A stretch of DNA of 64,000 nucleotides. Source: Iris pallida. Its lineage: Eukaryota > Streptophyta > Magnoliopsida > Asparagales > Iridaceae. Below are positions 63,269 through 64,000 of this stretch, in pieces. How positions within the stretch are numbered: the first letter of the stretch is position 1; every line of letters starts with the position of its first letter. The notes below the pieces were generated by a model. That model saw only the letters and a list, made by a program, of their open reading frames with translations. It did no database searches and was not told the DNA's origin. The stretch spans positions 32,495,587 through 32,559,586 of the forward strand of contig JANAVB010015600.1 of assembly GCA_029216955.1 (NCBI GenBank), read 5' to 3'. Position numbers and translations under genes: made by a program.

Positions 63269-64000
63269 GCAATGATGATATGAAAACCTATCACTATATC
63301 TTATATAGTAGTAGATGATGTCTTAGTATTATATTATATTAGTTCATCTTGATTCTGTTACATTCTTCAGATACTAGATACGATAAGAACATATACTACA
63401 CCATATGTAGAGAACATAGATGATTCAAACTAATGTATGGTAGAATGAATTTTGGGTTGTGTTCTGAGCCATCCGTTCTCACACTTAAAACACATAGAAA
63501 TTAGTAGTGTGAGAGCGCCGGAGAGAGTGAGAGCGCCGGAGGGGAGGAGGAGAGAGAGTGAGAGAGTAAAATGGTACGACATGGTGAAGTAGTACTGTAT
63601 TTTGACACCACTTCCATTTGCATTAATCTACAGTACGACATGGTGTTCAGGACATAGTCCCTGCAGCCATTCCACTGGCGAGGCAGAAACTATATAGCCG
63701 TAGATAAAGTTGACTGTCCTCCGACCCTCATCCCTCGGCAATGATGATATGACAATCTATCACTATATCTTATATAGTAGTAGATGATGTCTTAGTATTA
63801 CATTATGTGAGTTCGTCTTGATTCTATTACATTCTTCATATACTAGATACGATAAGAACATATACTACACCATATGTACAGAACATAGATGATTCATACT
63901 AATGTATGCTAGAATGAATTTTGGGTTGTGTTCTGAGCTATCCGTTCTCACACTTAAAACACATAGGAATTAGTAGTGTGAGAACGCCGGAGAGAGTGAG
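63269..64000. repeat. 469-bp direct duplication
   Basis: GCAATGATGATATGA begins at 63269 and 63738; about 270 bp match closely, through GCGCCGGAGAGAGTGAG / ACGCCGGAGAGAGTGAG. The second copy runs off the window. Non-coding. Confidence 0.85.

Larger units (their letters stand above)
61470..64000 (+). mobile_element. CACTA-type transposon 2, left portion
   Basis: Starts CACTACCAAAATATGTCG with subterminal GCGACGGA / TCCGTCGC words to about 61815, close in layout and sequence to CACTA-1. A CT-rich leader (61875-61980) with CCGAAG|GTAATC donor and a G-rich stretch (61995-62230) follow. The right terminus is not in the window, so how far it extends is unknown; it could end before 64000. Confidence 0.65.

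Overview
The window is transposable-element territory from a flowering-plant nuclear genome. The evidence is plant-specific retroelement lineages (Tat-type Ty3/gypsy with an antisense extra gene, chromovirus-like large LTRs, Ty1/copia with a zinc-knuckle gag), CACTA DNA transposons with 3-bp target duplications, GT-AG introns, plant TATA boxes, a B3 DNA-binding-domain fragment and long (TA)n microsatellites. I see no convincing host gene, tRNA, rRNA or CRISPR. Species cannot be told from this sequence.

Layout. (1) 1-6841: LTR retroelement without recognisable coding sequence (LTRs 1-1639 and 4583-6694). Its right LTR is followed again by a primer-binding site and about 145 bp of its own internal sequence, so it is part of a head-to-tail array cut at 6841. 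(2) 6842-30588: decayed Tat-lineage element. Protease, RT, RNase H, a second RNase H and integrase lie on + (6842-11902), followed by a repetitive 3' region and a long intron-containing antisense gene with a plant-mobile-domain-like body (28863 down to 12829). That gene is split by a complete 11.3-kb TR-GAG element (14378-25683, TSD CAAAG) sitting in the 3' splice-site tract of one intron. Two 27-bp minisatellite arrays and a probable Tat 3' LTR close the unit. (3) 30589-31842: probable LTR fragment on minus. (4) 31843 to 61469: a Ty1/copia element on minus. Its 3' LTR is split by a CACTA element (32018-39065). Its internal region is split by a second CACTA element (40565-53434, TSD ACT), itself split by an LTR element (41157-49802, TSD GAGTC), and by a solo LTR (56632-60562, TSD AGTGG). 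A gag coiled coil and zinc knuckle remain at 60563-61436. (5) 61470-64000: left part of a third CACTA element, containing a LINE 3' fragment and a 469-bp duplication.

How it works together: nothing here looks like an intact autonomous element. The TR-GAG element has matching LTRs and TSD but only gag with one stop codon, and would need pol in trans. Most in-frame stops fit C-to-T changes, as expected for methylated silent DNA. The most notable points are the TR-GAG hit on a splice acceptor of the antisense gene, an unusual primer-binding site shared by two LTR families, a cluster of 12 TTGAC motifs in the TR-GAG LTR, hairpin-forming inverted repeats (one carrying a B3 fragment) inside a CACTA element, and ORF-preserving 27-bp minisatellites. 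All domain names are from reading by eye; no database search was possible.
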